From Bacteroidales bacterium (GTDB taxonomy: Bacteria; Bacteroidota; Bacteroidia; Bacteroidales; NBLH01), in the NCBI GenBank assembly GCA_021647685.1, contig JAKIUH010000001.1, positions 1 to 52,156 on the forward strand: a DNA stretch of 52,156 nt, written 5' to 3'. The notes below the pieces were generated by a model, which was not told the DNA's origin, ran no database searches, and saw nothing but the letters and a program-made list of their open reading frames with translations. Both the position numbers and the translations under genes were made by a program. Positions 43,243-51,729 of the stretch are shown here, piece after piece; positions within the stretch are counted from its first letter, which is position 1, and the number at the start of each line of letters is the position of its first letter.

Positions 43243-44871
43243 TTATTCTTCCATATATGGATATTTAAAATCCTGCGCAGGCATAAATGTTTCTTTTATG
43301 GTACGCGGGCTAACCCAACGTAACAAATTCATGTTTCCGCCTGCTTTATCATTGGTTCCGGAAGCTCTTGAACCACCAAAAGGCTGTAAACCAACCATTG
43401 CTCCTGTGGGTTTGTCATTGATGTAGAAATTTCCGGCTGCATAGCGTAAAACCTTGCAGGCTTTAACCATTGCGTACTTATCATTTGAAAATATTGCTCC
43501 TGTCAATGCATAGGGTGAGGTTTTATTACATAGTTCTAATGTTTGTTCAAAATCGTTGTCTTCATAAACAAAAATAGTCATTACCGGACCAAATATTTCC
43601 TCTTCCATTGTAACAAAATGAGGATCTTTTGTCAAAATAATTGTTGGTTGAATAAAATAGCCAACAGATTTATCGCCGGTTCCACCGGTAATTATTTCAC
43701 AAGAATCCGACTTCTTAGCCAATTCAATATAACTCATAATATTATCAAATGCTTTTTCGTCAATAACCGCATTCATAAAATTTGAAAAATCACTTACATC
43801 CCCTACTTTTATCTGAGCAACTTGCTCTTGTAAATGTTTTTTAGTTGCTTCCCATAAGGATTTCGGGATATATGCCCTTGATGCAGCCGAACATTTTTGT
43901 CCTTGATATTCAAATGCTCCGCGTGTTATAGCAGTTGCTACTTCAATAGGATTTGCCGATTGATGCACAAAAATAAAATCTTTACCACCGGTTTCGCCAA
44001 CTAATTTAGGATACGAAACATAGTTATTCAAATTATCCGAAACGGAACGCCATAAAGAGTTAAACGTTGCGTTTGAACCGGTAAAATGGATACCTGCCAA
44101 ATCTTTATGTTTCAAAACTTCCTTACCAATCATGGCACCGGAGCCCGGAACAAAATTAATTACTCCATCAGGTAAACCAGCTTCTTTAAAAACTTGCATT
44201 AAATAGTAACTTGAAAGTAATGAGGTGGTTGCCGGTTTCCAAATCGTTGTATTGCCCATAAGTACAACCGACATATTCAAATTTGAAGCTATTGCTGTAA
44301 AATTAAAAGGTGTTACCGTGAAAACAAATCCTTCAAGAGCACGATATTCCATACGGTTAAGTTGTTCAAACTCAGATTCAGGCTGCTCATTGTATATTTT
44401 AGATGCAAAATAAACATTATAGCGCAAATAATCAATCACTTCACAAGCAGCATCAATTTCTGCCTGATAAACACTCTTATCTTGTCCAAGCATTGTAGCT
44501 GCCACAATCAGGTAACGATATTTTTTTGATAATAATTCTGCTGCCCGTAACATAATTGACGAGCGTTCAATCCACGAAATACTTTCCCATTCTTTTTTGG
44601 CTTTCAGTGCGGCTTCAATTCCCATTTGTACTTCCTTTTCGCCTGCTTGGTGATAAGTTGCCAATACATGAGCATGATTATGAGGCATGACCACATTTCC
44701 GGTTTTCCCTGTTTTTATCTCTTTACCACCGATAATGATCGGTATTTCAATCTGTAAATTACTTTGTCTGTCTAATTCTTTTTTTAACAAATCCCTTTCT
44801 TTACTATTCTGTTCGTATTGCAAAATAGCTTCATTTTGAGGGCGTTTAAATGAAAAAATTGCATTATTCAT
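43243..44871 (-). CDS. pruA: L-glutamate gamma-semialdehyde (1-pyrroline-5-carboxylate) dehydrogenase
   Basis: The ATG at 44871 gives 542 residues, the normal size for the Bacteroidota enzyme, and starts MNNAIFSFKRPQNEAILQYE. An upstream ATG at 44955 would put the promoter inside the gene. The aldehyde dehydrogenase motifs are present: VTPFNFTAIASNL, IHFTGSNATF, the catalytic base in LVGETGGKDFIFVH, nucleophile Cys in EYQGQKCSAASRAYIP, and EEEIFGPVMTIFVYED. It oxidises glutamate semialdehyde to glutamate with NAD+, the second step of proline breakdown. No proline dehydrogenase gene is in the window. A promoter and a 24-base palindrome precede it. Confidence 0.93.
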   Translation of the reverse strand: MNNAIFSFKRPQNEAILQYEQNSKERDLLKKELDRQSNLQIEIPIIIGGKEIKTGKTGNVVMPHNHAHVLATYHQAGEKEVQMGIEAALKAKKEWESISWIERSSIMLRAAELLSKKYRYLIVAATMLGQDKSVYQAEIDAACEVIDYLRYNVYFASKIYNEQPESEFEQLNRMEYRALEGFVFTVTPFNFTAIASNLNMSVVLMGNTTIWKPATTSLLSSYYLMQVFKEAGLPDGVINFVPGSGAMIGKEVLKHKDLAGIHFTGSNATFNSLWRSVSDNLNNYVSYPKLVGETGGKDFIFVHQSANPIEVATAITRGAFEYQGQKCSAASRAYIPKSLWEATKKHLQEQVAQIKVGDVSDFSNFMNAVIDEKAFDNIMSYIELAKKSDSCEIITGGTGDKSVGYFIQPTIILTKDPHFVTMEEEIFGPVMTIFVYEDNDFEQTLELCNKTSPYALTGAIFSNDKYAMVKACKVLRYAAGNFYINDKPTGAMVGLQPFGGSRASGTNDKAGGNMNLLRWVSPRTIKETFMPAQDFKYPYMEE

Positions 44872-44897
44872 ATTTGATTTTTTTAAATTTACATTAG

Positions 44898-44921
44898 CGA
44901 ATCGCAAAATTTTGCGATTCG
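44898..44921. promoter_or_regulatory. 24-base perfect palindrome at the pruA transcription start
   Basis: CGAATCGCAAAA is followed directly by its exact reverse complement. It lies 26 bases before the pruA ATG and immediately downstream of its -7 box, where the transcript would start. It is either an operator or a 5' hairpin on the mRNA. Confidence 0.6.
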
Positions 44922-44925
44922 GTTG

Positions 44926-44955
44926 CAAATGTAAAACAATTTTATTGATTGGCAA
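44926..44955 (-). promoter_or_regulatory. Promoter of pruA
   Basis: On the minus strand TTG (44955-44953), a 19-base spacer and TACATTTG (44933-44926) match the Bacteroidota consensus. Confidence 0.7.
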
Positions 44956-45146
44956 GTAGCTTATTTTTTATTTTAGGAAAACATTGTTCAATCTTATAGT
45001 GCCAAACTATGGATAGAATATACAGAAATAAATAATATATCGCTATAAAACATATAATTACAATACAAATATCAATTTATTGTGCATTAGTTATGCGGAG
45101 TTTAAAAGATGACTTTTATCTTTATTTTTAAAAAAATCAAATAATA
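44956..45146. other. Intergenic stretch with no feature seen
   Basis: AT-rich sequence between the pruA and tRNA promoters. I found no reading frame, hairpin or repeat here that stands out. Confidence 0.4.
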
Positions 45147-45177
45147 TTTGATAATTAATAAAAAAATATTAATTTTG
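45147..45177 (+). promoter_or_regulatory. Promoter of the tRNA gene
   Basis: TTTG (45147-45150), a 19-base spacer and TAATTTTG (45170-45177) fit the Bacteroidota consensus, 40 bases before the tRNA. Confidence 0.75.
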
Positions 45178-45216
45178 CAGTCGCTAAAACAAAAACTCAT
45201 AGTTCTAAATATATAT

Positions 45217-45289
<73 letters not shown>

Positions 45290-45294
45290 CTATA

Positions 45295-45325
45295 AAGCCT
45301 TGAAAATTTTCAAGGCTTTTTTATT
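45295..45325 (+). terminator. Terminator of the tRNA gene
   Basis: AAGCCTTGAAAA and TTTTCAAGGCTT are perfectly complementary, followed by TTTTATTTAT. It starts six bases after the tRNA. Confidence 0.85.
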
Positions 45326-45367
45326 TATTAATAGTTTGGTACTTTTTTATTTGCATAAAATCGTTTT

Positions 45368-45430
45368 GGGCTAAAGCCCATAAAACTATGAAAATACACT
45401 AACCTGGACTTAAAAGCCCGGGCTATTGAT
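45368..45430. repeat. Palindromic REP-like repeat, second copy (reverse orientation)
   Basis: GGGCTAAAGCCC (45368-45379), then GGACTTAAAAGCCC and GGGCTATTGA. Read on the other strand this follows the order of the repeat at 23729-23793: TCAATAGCCC, a GACTT palindrome, then GGGCTTTAGCCC. The central palindrome here has decayed. Confidence 0.55.
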
Positions 45431-45500
45431 TAAACTAAAATACGGAATATTAAAAAAACTTAATGAACTATATTGATTTATATAATCTGCCTGCACCAAG

Positions 45501-45890
45501 CTAATTTTTCATAAACTTCTTTATAATTTTATTTGATTTTGCATCAATTATTATAAAAAAAATTCCTTGCTTCAAGTCTTTTAAATCAAGTTCAAACTTA
45601 CGTGGATTTTCTATATTATCAAACCACCGTAATTTTTTACCATTTATATCAAAGATACTTGCATTTATAGAGCTATCCGAAAGGTTTGTCAATACAAGAA
45701 GTTTATCTTTTACAGGGTTAGGAGCAAGAGTAATATCATTAGCTTCGGGAGTTTTATAGTGAATTATTTGAGCAGGGCGGGTGATAATCCAAATATCCGG
45801 ATCAAAGATTATATTTTTTACTTTAAAATCAATATCGAAAATAAACTCTTGATTATTTTCTGTATTATTAAAGTAGATAATATTATCTTT
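45501..45890 (-). pseudogene. Cut-off T9SS C-terminal domain of the M1 aminopeptidase
   Basis: Directly after the TGA at 45893-45891 the same frame stays open for 129 codons to a TAA at 45503. It reads KDNIIYFNNTENNQEFIFDI and later EANDITLAPNPVKDKLLVL, ASIFDINGKKLRWF and GIFFIIIDAKSNKIIKKF. This is an Ig-like linker and a type A T9SS sorting domain (APNPV start, I-x-D-x-N-G-K, KxxKKFMKN end). It therefore belongs to the peptidase upstream and is separated only by the single stop codon. It has no start codon of its own before Met at 45692. Confidence 0.8.
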
Positions 45891-47354
45891 TCACCCTCCT
45901 GATAATAGAACAGGAATATTTAACTCAAAAAAATCAACAGACGAATGGGATTGTTTTTGTTTTACTTCCATGTAAAAAGAATTATCACTATTTTGTCCCC
46001 AGCTTAATGTATAAGTAGGATATCCTTGACCATAAACCCAATCATTAAACAGCTCCGATAGGTCTTTACCTCTTGTTTGCTCAAAATGTAAACGTAAATC
46101 CTTTGTTGAAGCATATCCATTTTGCAGTTTAGGGTCATTCAAATAGTTTCTGATTCCGCTAAAAAAAGCCTCATCACCAATTTGCCCCCTAATCAAGTGT
46201 AAAACCATTGCACCTTTAGCATAGCTAAGTCTTCCATCAAAAATTGTGTTTTCATTACTAATATCCGTAACATATACCGAACCTCCCGATTCAGAAGTAA
46301 CATAATCTATTTTATCAGCCAGCCAAGTTTTCCAGTTTTGTCCACCTAAACCATTTTCATAACATAGACCTTCACAGTAGGTAGCAAAACCTTCATTAAG
46401 CCATATATCGTGCCAACCGGCACATGTGATATAATCACCAAACCACTGATGTGCTAATTCATGAGCAATAATAGAATAACTAAAACTTCCCATAAAACTC
46501 ATGGTCTGGTGCTCCATTCCTCCGCCCCAGCCAAATTGAGCATGTCCGTATTTTTCATTTTTAAAGGGATAATCAATAAATTTTTTACTGAAAAATTCAA
46601 TAATTTCAGGAGTAACCGCTGTTTGCGTTTTAATATAATCAACATTTTCAGGATAAATATAATTTAATATTTCAACTGAATCACCATTTTCAAGCTGTGC
46701 ATAATGTGAGTAACTCTCATAATTAGTTACAGCTATGGCAATTAAATAGGCAGCAATAGCATGGCGATGTTTCCAATGGGTTGTAATATTATCACCGGTA
46801 AGCGTTTCAGAAATTAACAAGCCGTTTGAAGCAGCTTTATACTCTTTAGGATGCGTAATGTAAACATCTATAGAGTCAGCTTTATCATCAAGACTTTGTT
46901 TGCAGGGCCACCAATCTTTGGCTCCATAAGGCTCAGACAAAGTCCACATAACCGGTACATTATTATGAGTAGAAACAGTAAACGAACCAAACCCATCACT
47001 TTCAGGAGCTCCTTGATAATAAATACTTAAAGAATCAATTGTGCCGGTAACTAATTGTCCGGGCAGTTGCACTATTAAAATATTATTGGATTTTGTGCTT
47101 TGTAACTTGTTGCCTTTGTATAATATTGAATCGACACCAATACCCGTTCCCATATCAAAACTTAAAGTGCTAGTATTATTTTTGATTTCAAAATAAAAAG
47201 TGATGATACCTTTTATATATTTAACCGCCGGATCAACTTCAAACTCCAAACGTAAATATTTCTGGTCATAATTAACACCTGCAACATTTTGAGCAGATAA
47301 ACTTATAGAAAGGATTAAAAAAAAAGTCAGTATAAATGTTTTTAAAGATTTCAT
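45891..47354 (-). CDS. M1 family zinc aminopeptidase (interrupted by in-frame TGA)
   Basis: The 487-residue portion has a signal peptide (about 1-21, ending SLSAQ) and the M1 fold: exopeptidase motif GGGMEH (277-282), zinc motif HELAH (298-302), and WLNEGFATYCE with the third ligand Glu321. A preceding TLSEPYGAKDWWPCKQSLDDKAD is the substrate-site region. M1 enzymes remove N-terminal residues from peptides. Without the stop codon TGA the protein would be 617 residues and end in a T9SS sorting domain, so as it stands the enzyme loses its secretion tag. The TGA is flanked by GGG and AAA. A TAGTTTTG box (47403-47396) lies upstream. The catalytic region looks intact. Confidence 0.88.
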   Translation of the reverse strand: MKSLKTFILTFFLILSISLSAQNVAGVNYDQKYLRLEFEVDPAVKYIKGIITFYFEIKNNTSTLSFDMGTGIGVDSILYKGNKLQSTKSNNILIVQLPGQLVTGTIDSLSIYYQGAPESDGFGSFTVSTHNNVPVMWTLSEPYGAKDWWPCKQSLDDKADSIDVYITHPKEYKAASNGLLISETLTGDNITTHWKHRHAIAAYLIAIAVTNYESYSHYAQLENGDSVEILNYIYPENVDYIKTQTAVTPEIIEFFSKKFIDYPFKNEKYGHAQFGWGGGMEHQTMSFMGSFSYSIIAHELAHQWFGDYITCAGWHDIWLNEGFATYCEGLCYENGLGGQNWKTWLADKIDYVTSESGGSVYVTDISNENTIFDGRLSYAKGAMVLHLIRGQIGDEAFFSGIRNYLNDPKLQNGYASTKDLRLHFEQTRGKDLSELFNDWVYGQGYPTYTLSWGQNSDNSFYMEVKQKQSHSSVDFFELNIPVLLSGG

Positions 47355-47474
47355 TTTAGATTATTTTATAGTTATAAGTTACCGCTTATTTAACACAAAA
47401 CTAACTGATTTTATTATATGTATCTACAATAAATAAAATTTATACTTAATTTTGTATGCTAAAAATAATCAGAT

Positions 47475-47906
47475 ATGGAAAATCCGGATAAACGCATTAT
47501 AGATTTTATAAATGAACACCACGTATTGACATTAGCAACTTCAAAAAACAACAAAGCCTATTGTGCTAATTGTTTTTATGCTTATATTCCTGATGAGAAC
47601 TGTTTTGTATTTACCTCTGATTTGGAAACCAAACATGCCCAAGATGCAATGGAAAACAGTTATGTTGCAGCATCAATTGTTTTAGAAACCAAAACAGTTG
47701 GTAAAATACAAGGTATTCAACTCACCGGAAAAATGTACCGTCCGGACAATGAATTACAAAAATTAGCCAAAAAAGCATATTTGAAGGCTTTTCCTTATGC
47801 CGCTTTAATGAAAACTACACTTTGGATATTAAAACCAAATTTTATTAAAATGACACATAATACTTTAGGCTTTGGCAAGAAACTTATTTGGGGGAGTTTA
47901 GATTAA
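47475..47906 (+). CDS. YhbP-like pyridoxamine 5'-phosphate oxidase-fold protein
   Basis: The 143-residue protein resembles the UPF0306/YhbP family: IIDFINEHHVLTLATSKNNKAYCANCFYAYIPDENCFVFTSD, then KTVGKIQGIQLTGKMYRP. The fold is the split beta-barrel that binds flavin or related cofactors. The family has no settled substrate. A -7 type box TAATTTTG (47447-47454) lies 20 bases before the ATG. It is divergent from the M1 peptidase gene, with a 120-base gap between them. No partner gene in an operon. Confidence 0.85.
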   Translation: MENPDKRIIDFINEHHVLTLATSKNNKAYCANCFYAYIPDENCFVFTSDLETKHAQDAMENSYVAASIVLETKTVGKIQGIQLTGKMYRPDNELQKLAKKAYLKAFPYAALMKTTLWILKPNFIKMTHNTLGFGKKLIWGSLD

Positions 47907-47974
47907 AATATTTTTTTACTAACTTGGATATATTACTCATCAAAGCTAAAATTCAATTATTTTACATAAAGGTA

Positions 47975-48003
47975 TTGATTTTTAAATATTTTTTGTAATT
48001 TTG
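47975..48003 (+). promoter_or_regulatory. Promoter of the HU-like/SPOR gene
   Basis: TTG (47975-47977), an 18-base spacer and TAATTTTG (47996-48003) resemble the Bacteroidota consensus. The implied leader to the ATG at 48179 is about 170 bases and holds no recognised structure. Confidence 0.6.
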
Positions 48004-48178
48004 TAAACAATACATAACATTTTGTTTCTGCTACTTATAAATGGCATTGAATTTGAAGTAATGATAATAAAATCTGGTATATCAGGTTTTATTTAATATA
48101 ATGTTAATCATAGATTATAAAACAGTATTTTCAGATACGCCCGGTTCTATTAAACATTTGACAATAAAAAATTTACAA

Positions 48179-49330
48179 ATGAAGCTTGACCAATACATAA
48201 AAGAACTCCTAATTGAAAAGGACAGTCTCATAATAAAAGACTTTGGTGCTTTTGAAAAGGTACTTCAATCTGCTGAAATTGATGAAGATTCAGGAGAAAT
48301 AAAACCCCCACATGTAACACTTAAGTTTGACCCGTCTTTAAAAATTGACAGTGGAACTTTAAGTAAATATATTGCCTTAAAAGAAGGTTTTTCAGAGGAA
48401 GAAGCTGTAAAAAAAATTGCGGAACAAGTTAAAATATGGGAAAATGAATTAAAAGAAGGTAAAAGTATTCATTTAGCAGGTATTGGCTTCATCAAATTAG
48501 ATAATAAAGGAACAAAAATATTTAATGCTAAAATTTCGCAAGGAACTTTTCCCGATATGTATGGGCTTCCGGTTATTACCGTAGAAAAAAATAAAGAAAA
48601 AGTTGATTTAAGAAAACAGCCAATAAGAAAGGAACCACCTAAAAAGAAAGAGTCCATAAAAGAAAAAAAAACAGAAGAGAAGAAAATAACGGAAAAGAAA
48701 GCACCGGTAAAAAAGAAACCTATCAAAAAGGAAGCTCCTAAAAAAATGACTAAAGAGGAAAGTGAAAAAGCTTTTAAAAAATTAATACTAACACTATTAA
48801 TAGTCATACCGATAATTGTAATTGGTGTTTTAGTTGCTTTAAATTTTGATTTGGTTAAAGAGAAATTTAATTCAGGCTCGGAATATGTAAGTGGCTTACT
48901 TTCAGGAGAAGAACAAAAAGAAGATAATAATATTGCTACTGATGAAATAAATAATTCCGACACGAACAAAATAGCTGAAATAGATAATTTAGACTCAACA
49001 ATTACAGAAGAAAATGAAACACAAAAAATATTAGAAAACTATACGGTAATTAACGGACAAACAAATCAAACCGTTTCATCGGAAGAACAAATTTCAGAAA
49101 CAGCAAATATTGAAATAATAGCAGGAAGTTTTTCAAGGCTGCAAAATGCAAAACGTTATAGAAATCAATTAAAAAATAAAGGATTTTCAGCAAAAGTTCT
49201 GCCAAAAGCTAATGGGCTATACAGAGTTTCAATTGGCTCATTTAACGACTTAAAAGCAGCAGGCTCTGAAATAGAAAACCTACATGAAATAGACCCAACA
49301 CTCAATGTTTGGATATTATTAAATAAATAA
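48179..49330 (+). CDS. HU-like (CCDC81-type) domain protein with SPOR domain
   Basis: The ATG at 48179 is preferred over 48101 because MKLDQYIKELLIEKDSLIIKDFG matches the usual start of these proteins. The 383-residue protein has an N-terminal tandem HU-like region (about 1-135, with GAFEKV and AGIGFIKL turns), then a Lys-rich linker (about 150-198). One membrane span follows (about 200-222, ILTLLIVIPIIVIGVLVAL), an acidic linker, and a C-terminal SPOR domain (about 305-383, IIAGSFSRLQNAKRYRNQLKNKGFSAKVL). SPOR domains bind denuded peptidoglycan at division sites. The topology puts the HU-like part in the cytoplasm and SPOR in the periplasm, so it could link nucleoid or cytoskeleton to septal wall (inference). 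A strong terminator follows. Confidence 0.88.
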   Translation: MKLDQYIKELLIEKDSLIIKDFGAFEKVLQSAEIDEDSGEIKPPHVTLKFDPSLKIDSGTLSKYIALKEGFSEEEAVKKIAEQVKIWENELKEGKSIHLAGIGFIKLDNKGTKIFNAKISQGTFPDMYGLPVITVEKNKEKVDLRKQPIRKEPPKKKESIKEKKTEEKKITEKKAPVKKKPIKKEAPKKMTKEESEKAFKKLILTLLIVIPIIVIGVLVALNFDLVKEKFNSGSEYVSGLLSGEEQKEDNNIATDEINNSDTNKIAEIDNLDSTITEENETQKILENYTVINGQTNQTVSSEEQISETANIEIIAGSFSRLQNAKRYRNQLKNKGFSAKVLPKANGLYRVSIGSFNDLKAAGSEIENLHEIDPTLNVWILLNK

Positions 49331-49350
49331 CAATAAAATTTTAAAAAAGA

Positions 49351-49387
49351 AAAGCCGGACTTGTTTTGTCAGTCCGGCTTTATTGTT
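49351..49387 (+). terminator. Terminator after the HU-like/SPOR gene
   Basis: AAAGCCGGAC (49351-49360) and GTCCGGCTTT (49372-49381) pair perfectly around an 11-base loop, followed by ATTGTTTT. It starts 21 bases after the stop codon. Confidence 0.85.
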
Positions 49388-49503
49388 TTCAACTCTTTAT
49401 AAGTTAAAACCCAAAACTTGCTCTTTTAACACAGTACAAAAATACACTAAATACTTGTTAAAATTCATTAAAAAAACTTAAAGAATGTTAAAATCCTTTC
49501 TAA

Positions 49504-49536
49504 AGTGAGCAGATGACTTTAAGTCATCAGCTCACT
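49504..49536. terminator. Palindromic hairpin between convergent genes
   Basis: AGTGAGC, A, GATGACTT and AAGTCATC, A, GCTCACT form a near-perfect stem of about 15 pairs. It lies after the stop of the minus-strand thioredoxin-like gene (49544), on which side AGAAAGGATTTT follows, so it could end that transcript. It shares the GACTT/AAGTC core with the REP-like repeat at 23738. Confidence 0.6.
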
Positions 49537-49543
49537 CAAGCAC

Positions 49544-50062
49544 TCACTGTTTTTTTACAATTTCCAGCATATCAGCTTCCAAACTTTTTTTCGGACTTTC
49601 AATAATCCTTCCAAGTTCTTTATTTGCACGATAAAATATAAATAGAGGAACTCGCGTAATATTTAGTTCATCAACATTAGTTCCCTGTGCTTTTTTATCG
49701 GTATCTACACAAATAACTGTTAAATCCTTTGTATTATATTCAAGATGATCCAATATTTTATAAAATCGAGGTACCTCTCTCCTACTATCGCTACACCAAG
49801 TACCCAAAACAATTGTGATTTTAATATTTTTCCTGAAATCACCTTTGTCAATCAGTTTTAATATGGAATCGTTTACTTGATAATGTTTGTATCCCGGGGT
49901 AAACCATTCATGGAAGGGTTCCATTTTTAAGCCCTCACGGTTCACATAACCAATTAAAACATTATCACTGGCTTTTTCATCAAATTTTGTTTTATTTATT
50001 TTTGTATTATCACAATTCGTTAATAATAAAATAAATGTTAATAAAAAAAATACAGGTTTCAT
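49544..50062 (-). CDS. Thioredoxin-like lipoprotein
   Basis: The ATG at 50062 gives a lipoprotein signal ending LTNC at Cys17; an upstream ATG at 50098 would extend it by 12 residues without improving the signal. The 172-residue protein has a thioredoxin fold with VLGTWCSDSRREVPRFYKILD (about 85-105), D-x-x-x-K for the second half, and the cis-proline segment ITRVPLFIFYRA. The usual CxxC is replaced by C-S-D-S, which is common in one group of Bacteroidota thioredoxin-like proteins and excludes ordinary disulfide exchange. The stop codon is TGA, one of the few in the window. It is divergent from the YwqK-type gene. Confidence 0.82.
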   Translation of the reverse strand: MKPVFFLLTFILLLTNCDNTKINKTKFDEKASDNVLIGYVNREGLKMEPFHEWFTPGYKHYQVNDSILKLIDKGDFRKNIKITIVLGTWCSDSRREVPRFYKILDHLEYNTKDLTVICVDTDKKAQGTNVDELNITRVPLFIFYRANKELGRIIESPKKSLEADMLEIVKKQ

Positions 50063-50166
50063 CGTTATATATTTAAATTTAAAAATGTTTCGGTACAAAT
50101 TTATGTCTAAAATATAAATTTATTTGCTAATATTGTATTTAATGTGTTGTGAAAAATAATAATAAA

Positions 50167-51729
50167 ATGAATAAAATATATTTCTTATTAATAATTGCTT
50201 TTCTTTTTCTTAACATCAAACTTGTAAATGCACAAGCTAATAAAATAAATCCAAACGGTTATAATAAGTTTTATTACGGAAACGGACAAATATCCAGCGA
50301 AGGAATGATGCGCAACGGAAAACCCGATGGTTATTGGAAAACCTATTACGTAAACGGACAATTAAAATCCGAAGGTTTACGTAAAAATTGGGAACTGGAC
50401 AGCACTTGGGTTTTTTATGATGAAAAAGGAAACATCACTAAAAAAATTAATTATAAATACGGTAAAAAAAACGGATATTATATTGTTTATAAATTAATTA
50501 AAGATACGGTAGATCGAAATATAATTAAATCAAAAGAATTATATGTGAATGATTTACGTCAAGGAGTATCCGAATATTATTATGACAACGGAAAAATTCA
50601 CCTGAAAATCAACTATGTTGATAATCAAAAACAAGGCGATGGAATTGAATACGATGAAAACGGAAGAATTATCACATTATATAAATACCGGCACGATATA
50701 ACGGTTGCCAAAGAACGTATAAACAGATATACAAAAGACGGCAAAAAAAACGGAACATGGAAAGAATTTTATCCGAATGGGAAAATTAAAAAAGAAAGTT
50801 ATTATAAAAACGGTTATCTGCATGGCTATGTAAAAGAATATGATCAAAGAGGAAAGCTTTTAAAATCAGAACGTTATGTAAACGGTAAATTATATGTTGA
50901 ACCCAAAACCGAAAAGAAAAAAGTAGATTTCAGAAAAAAATATTATTCAAACGGAAAACTTAAAGAAACCGGAGCGTACCGAAATAATAAACCGGTGGGT
51001 GTTCATCGTGAATATAATAAAAACGGGAAAGTTATTGCTGCCAAAACATACAGCTCATCGGGTTGGGTTATGGCAGAAGGTATTGTTGACCGTAAAGGCA
51101 AACGACAAGGAAAATGGACTTACTATTATAAAAGCGGCAAAATAAAAGTAAACGGAAATTACCGGAACAGCCGTAGAGTAGGCGATTGGAAATTCTTTTA
51201 CGAAAACGGAAATGTAGAACAAGAGGGAACTTATAACAGCAAAGGTCGCCCGGATGGATTGTGGAAATGGTATTATCCAAACGGTGTTTTATTACGCGAA
51301 GAAGAACTTACCAATGGTAAATTAGACGGTAAATACGTTGAATATTCAGACGATGGAACCATTGTGGCAAAAGGACAATATATTGATGGAATGAAAGAAG
51401 GAGCTTGGTATTATCATATCGGAGATATTATTGAAGAAGGTAATTACAAAGCTGATTTAAAAGATGGTGAATGGGTAAATTATTACGAAAATAAGCAAAA
51501 ACAATTTGTTGGCAGCTATGTAGATGGCGAAGAGAACGGAAAACATATTTATTTTTATCCGAACGGGAAAATAAAAATGCAAGGTGAATATTCAATGGGT
51601 AAACGTCATAATACTTGGGAATTTTATGACGAAGACGGTATTTTGCGTACCACCATAACCTACCGCCTTGGCGAAGAAATTAAAATTGACGGTCGATTAA
51701 TTGAGAAATCAAAGAAAAAAGAAAATTAA
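50167..51729 (+). CDS. YwqK/MORN-type repeat protein, secreted
   Basis: The ATG at 50167 gives a signal peptide (about 1-26, MNKIYFLLIIAFLFLNIKL, ending NAQA); a GTG at 50149 is possible but adds a charged leader. The 520-residue protein is almost entirely repeats of about 23 residues of the form G-x-(W/Y)-x-x-Y-Y-x-N-G-x-(L/I)-(K/R)-x-E-G-x-Y, for example GYWKTYYVNGQLKSEG and GLWKWYYPNGVLLREE. About 18 copies can be traced. These are often named 'YwqK family antitoxin', but no toxin is nearby and the secreted form argues for a surface or periplasmic binding role. It ends 4 bases past the stop codon of the convergent ATPase gene. Confidence 0.82.
   Translation: MNKIYFLLIIAFLFLNIKLVNAQANKINPNGYNKFYYGNGQISSEGMMRNGKPDGYWKTYYVNGQLKSEGLRKNWELDSTWVFYDEKGNITKKINYKYGKKNGYYIVYKLIKDTVDRNIIKSKELYVNDLRQGVSEYYYDNGKIHLKINYVDNQKQGDGIEYDENGRIITLYKYRHDITVAKERINRYTKDGKKNGTWKEFYPNGKIKKESYYKNGYLHGYVKEYDQRGKLLKSERYVNGKLYVEPKTEKKKVDFRKKYYSNGKLKETGAYRNNKPVGVHREYNKNGKVIAAKTYSSSGWVMAEGIVDRKGKRQGKWTYYYKSGKIKVNGNYRNSRRVGDWKFFYENGNVEQEGTYNSKGRPDGLWKWYYPNGVLLREEELTNGKLDGKYVEYSDDGTIVAKGQYIDGMKEGAWYYHIGDIIEEGNYKADLKDGEWVNYYENKQKQFVGSYVDGEENGKHIYFYPNGKIKMQGEYSMGKRHNTWEFYDEDGILRTTITYRLGEEIKIDGRLIEKSKKKEN

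Noticed and set aside
45891..45893. Selenocysteine or Trp readout of TGA
   Set aside because: TGA ends the gene at 49544 and the AbiEii frame at 436, and M1 enzymes carry no selenocysteine; a nonsense change or error is simpler.
50167..51729. Toxin-antitoxin module based on the 'YwqK antitoxin' name
   Set aside because: The product is secreted and there is no toxin-like gene beside it; the name only reflects the repeat type.
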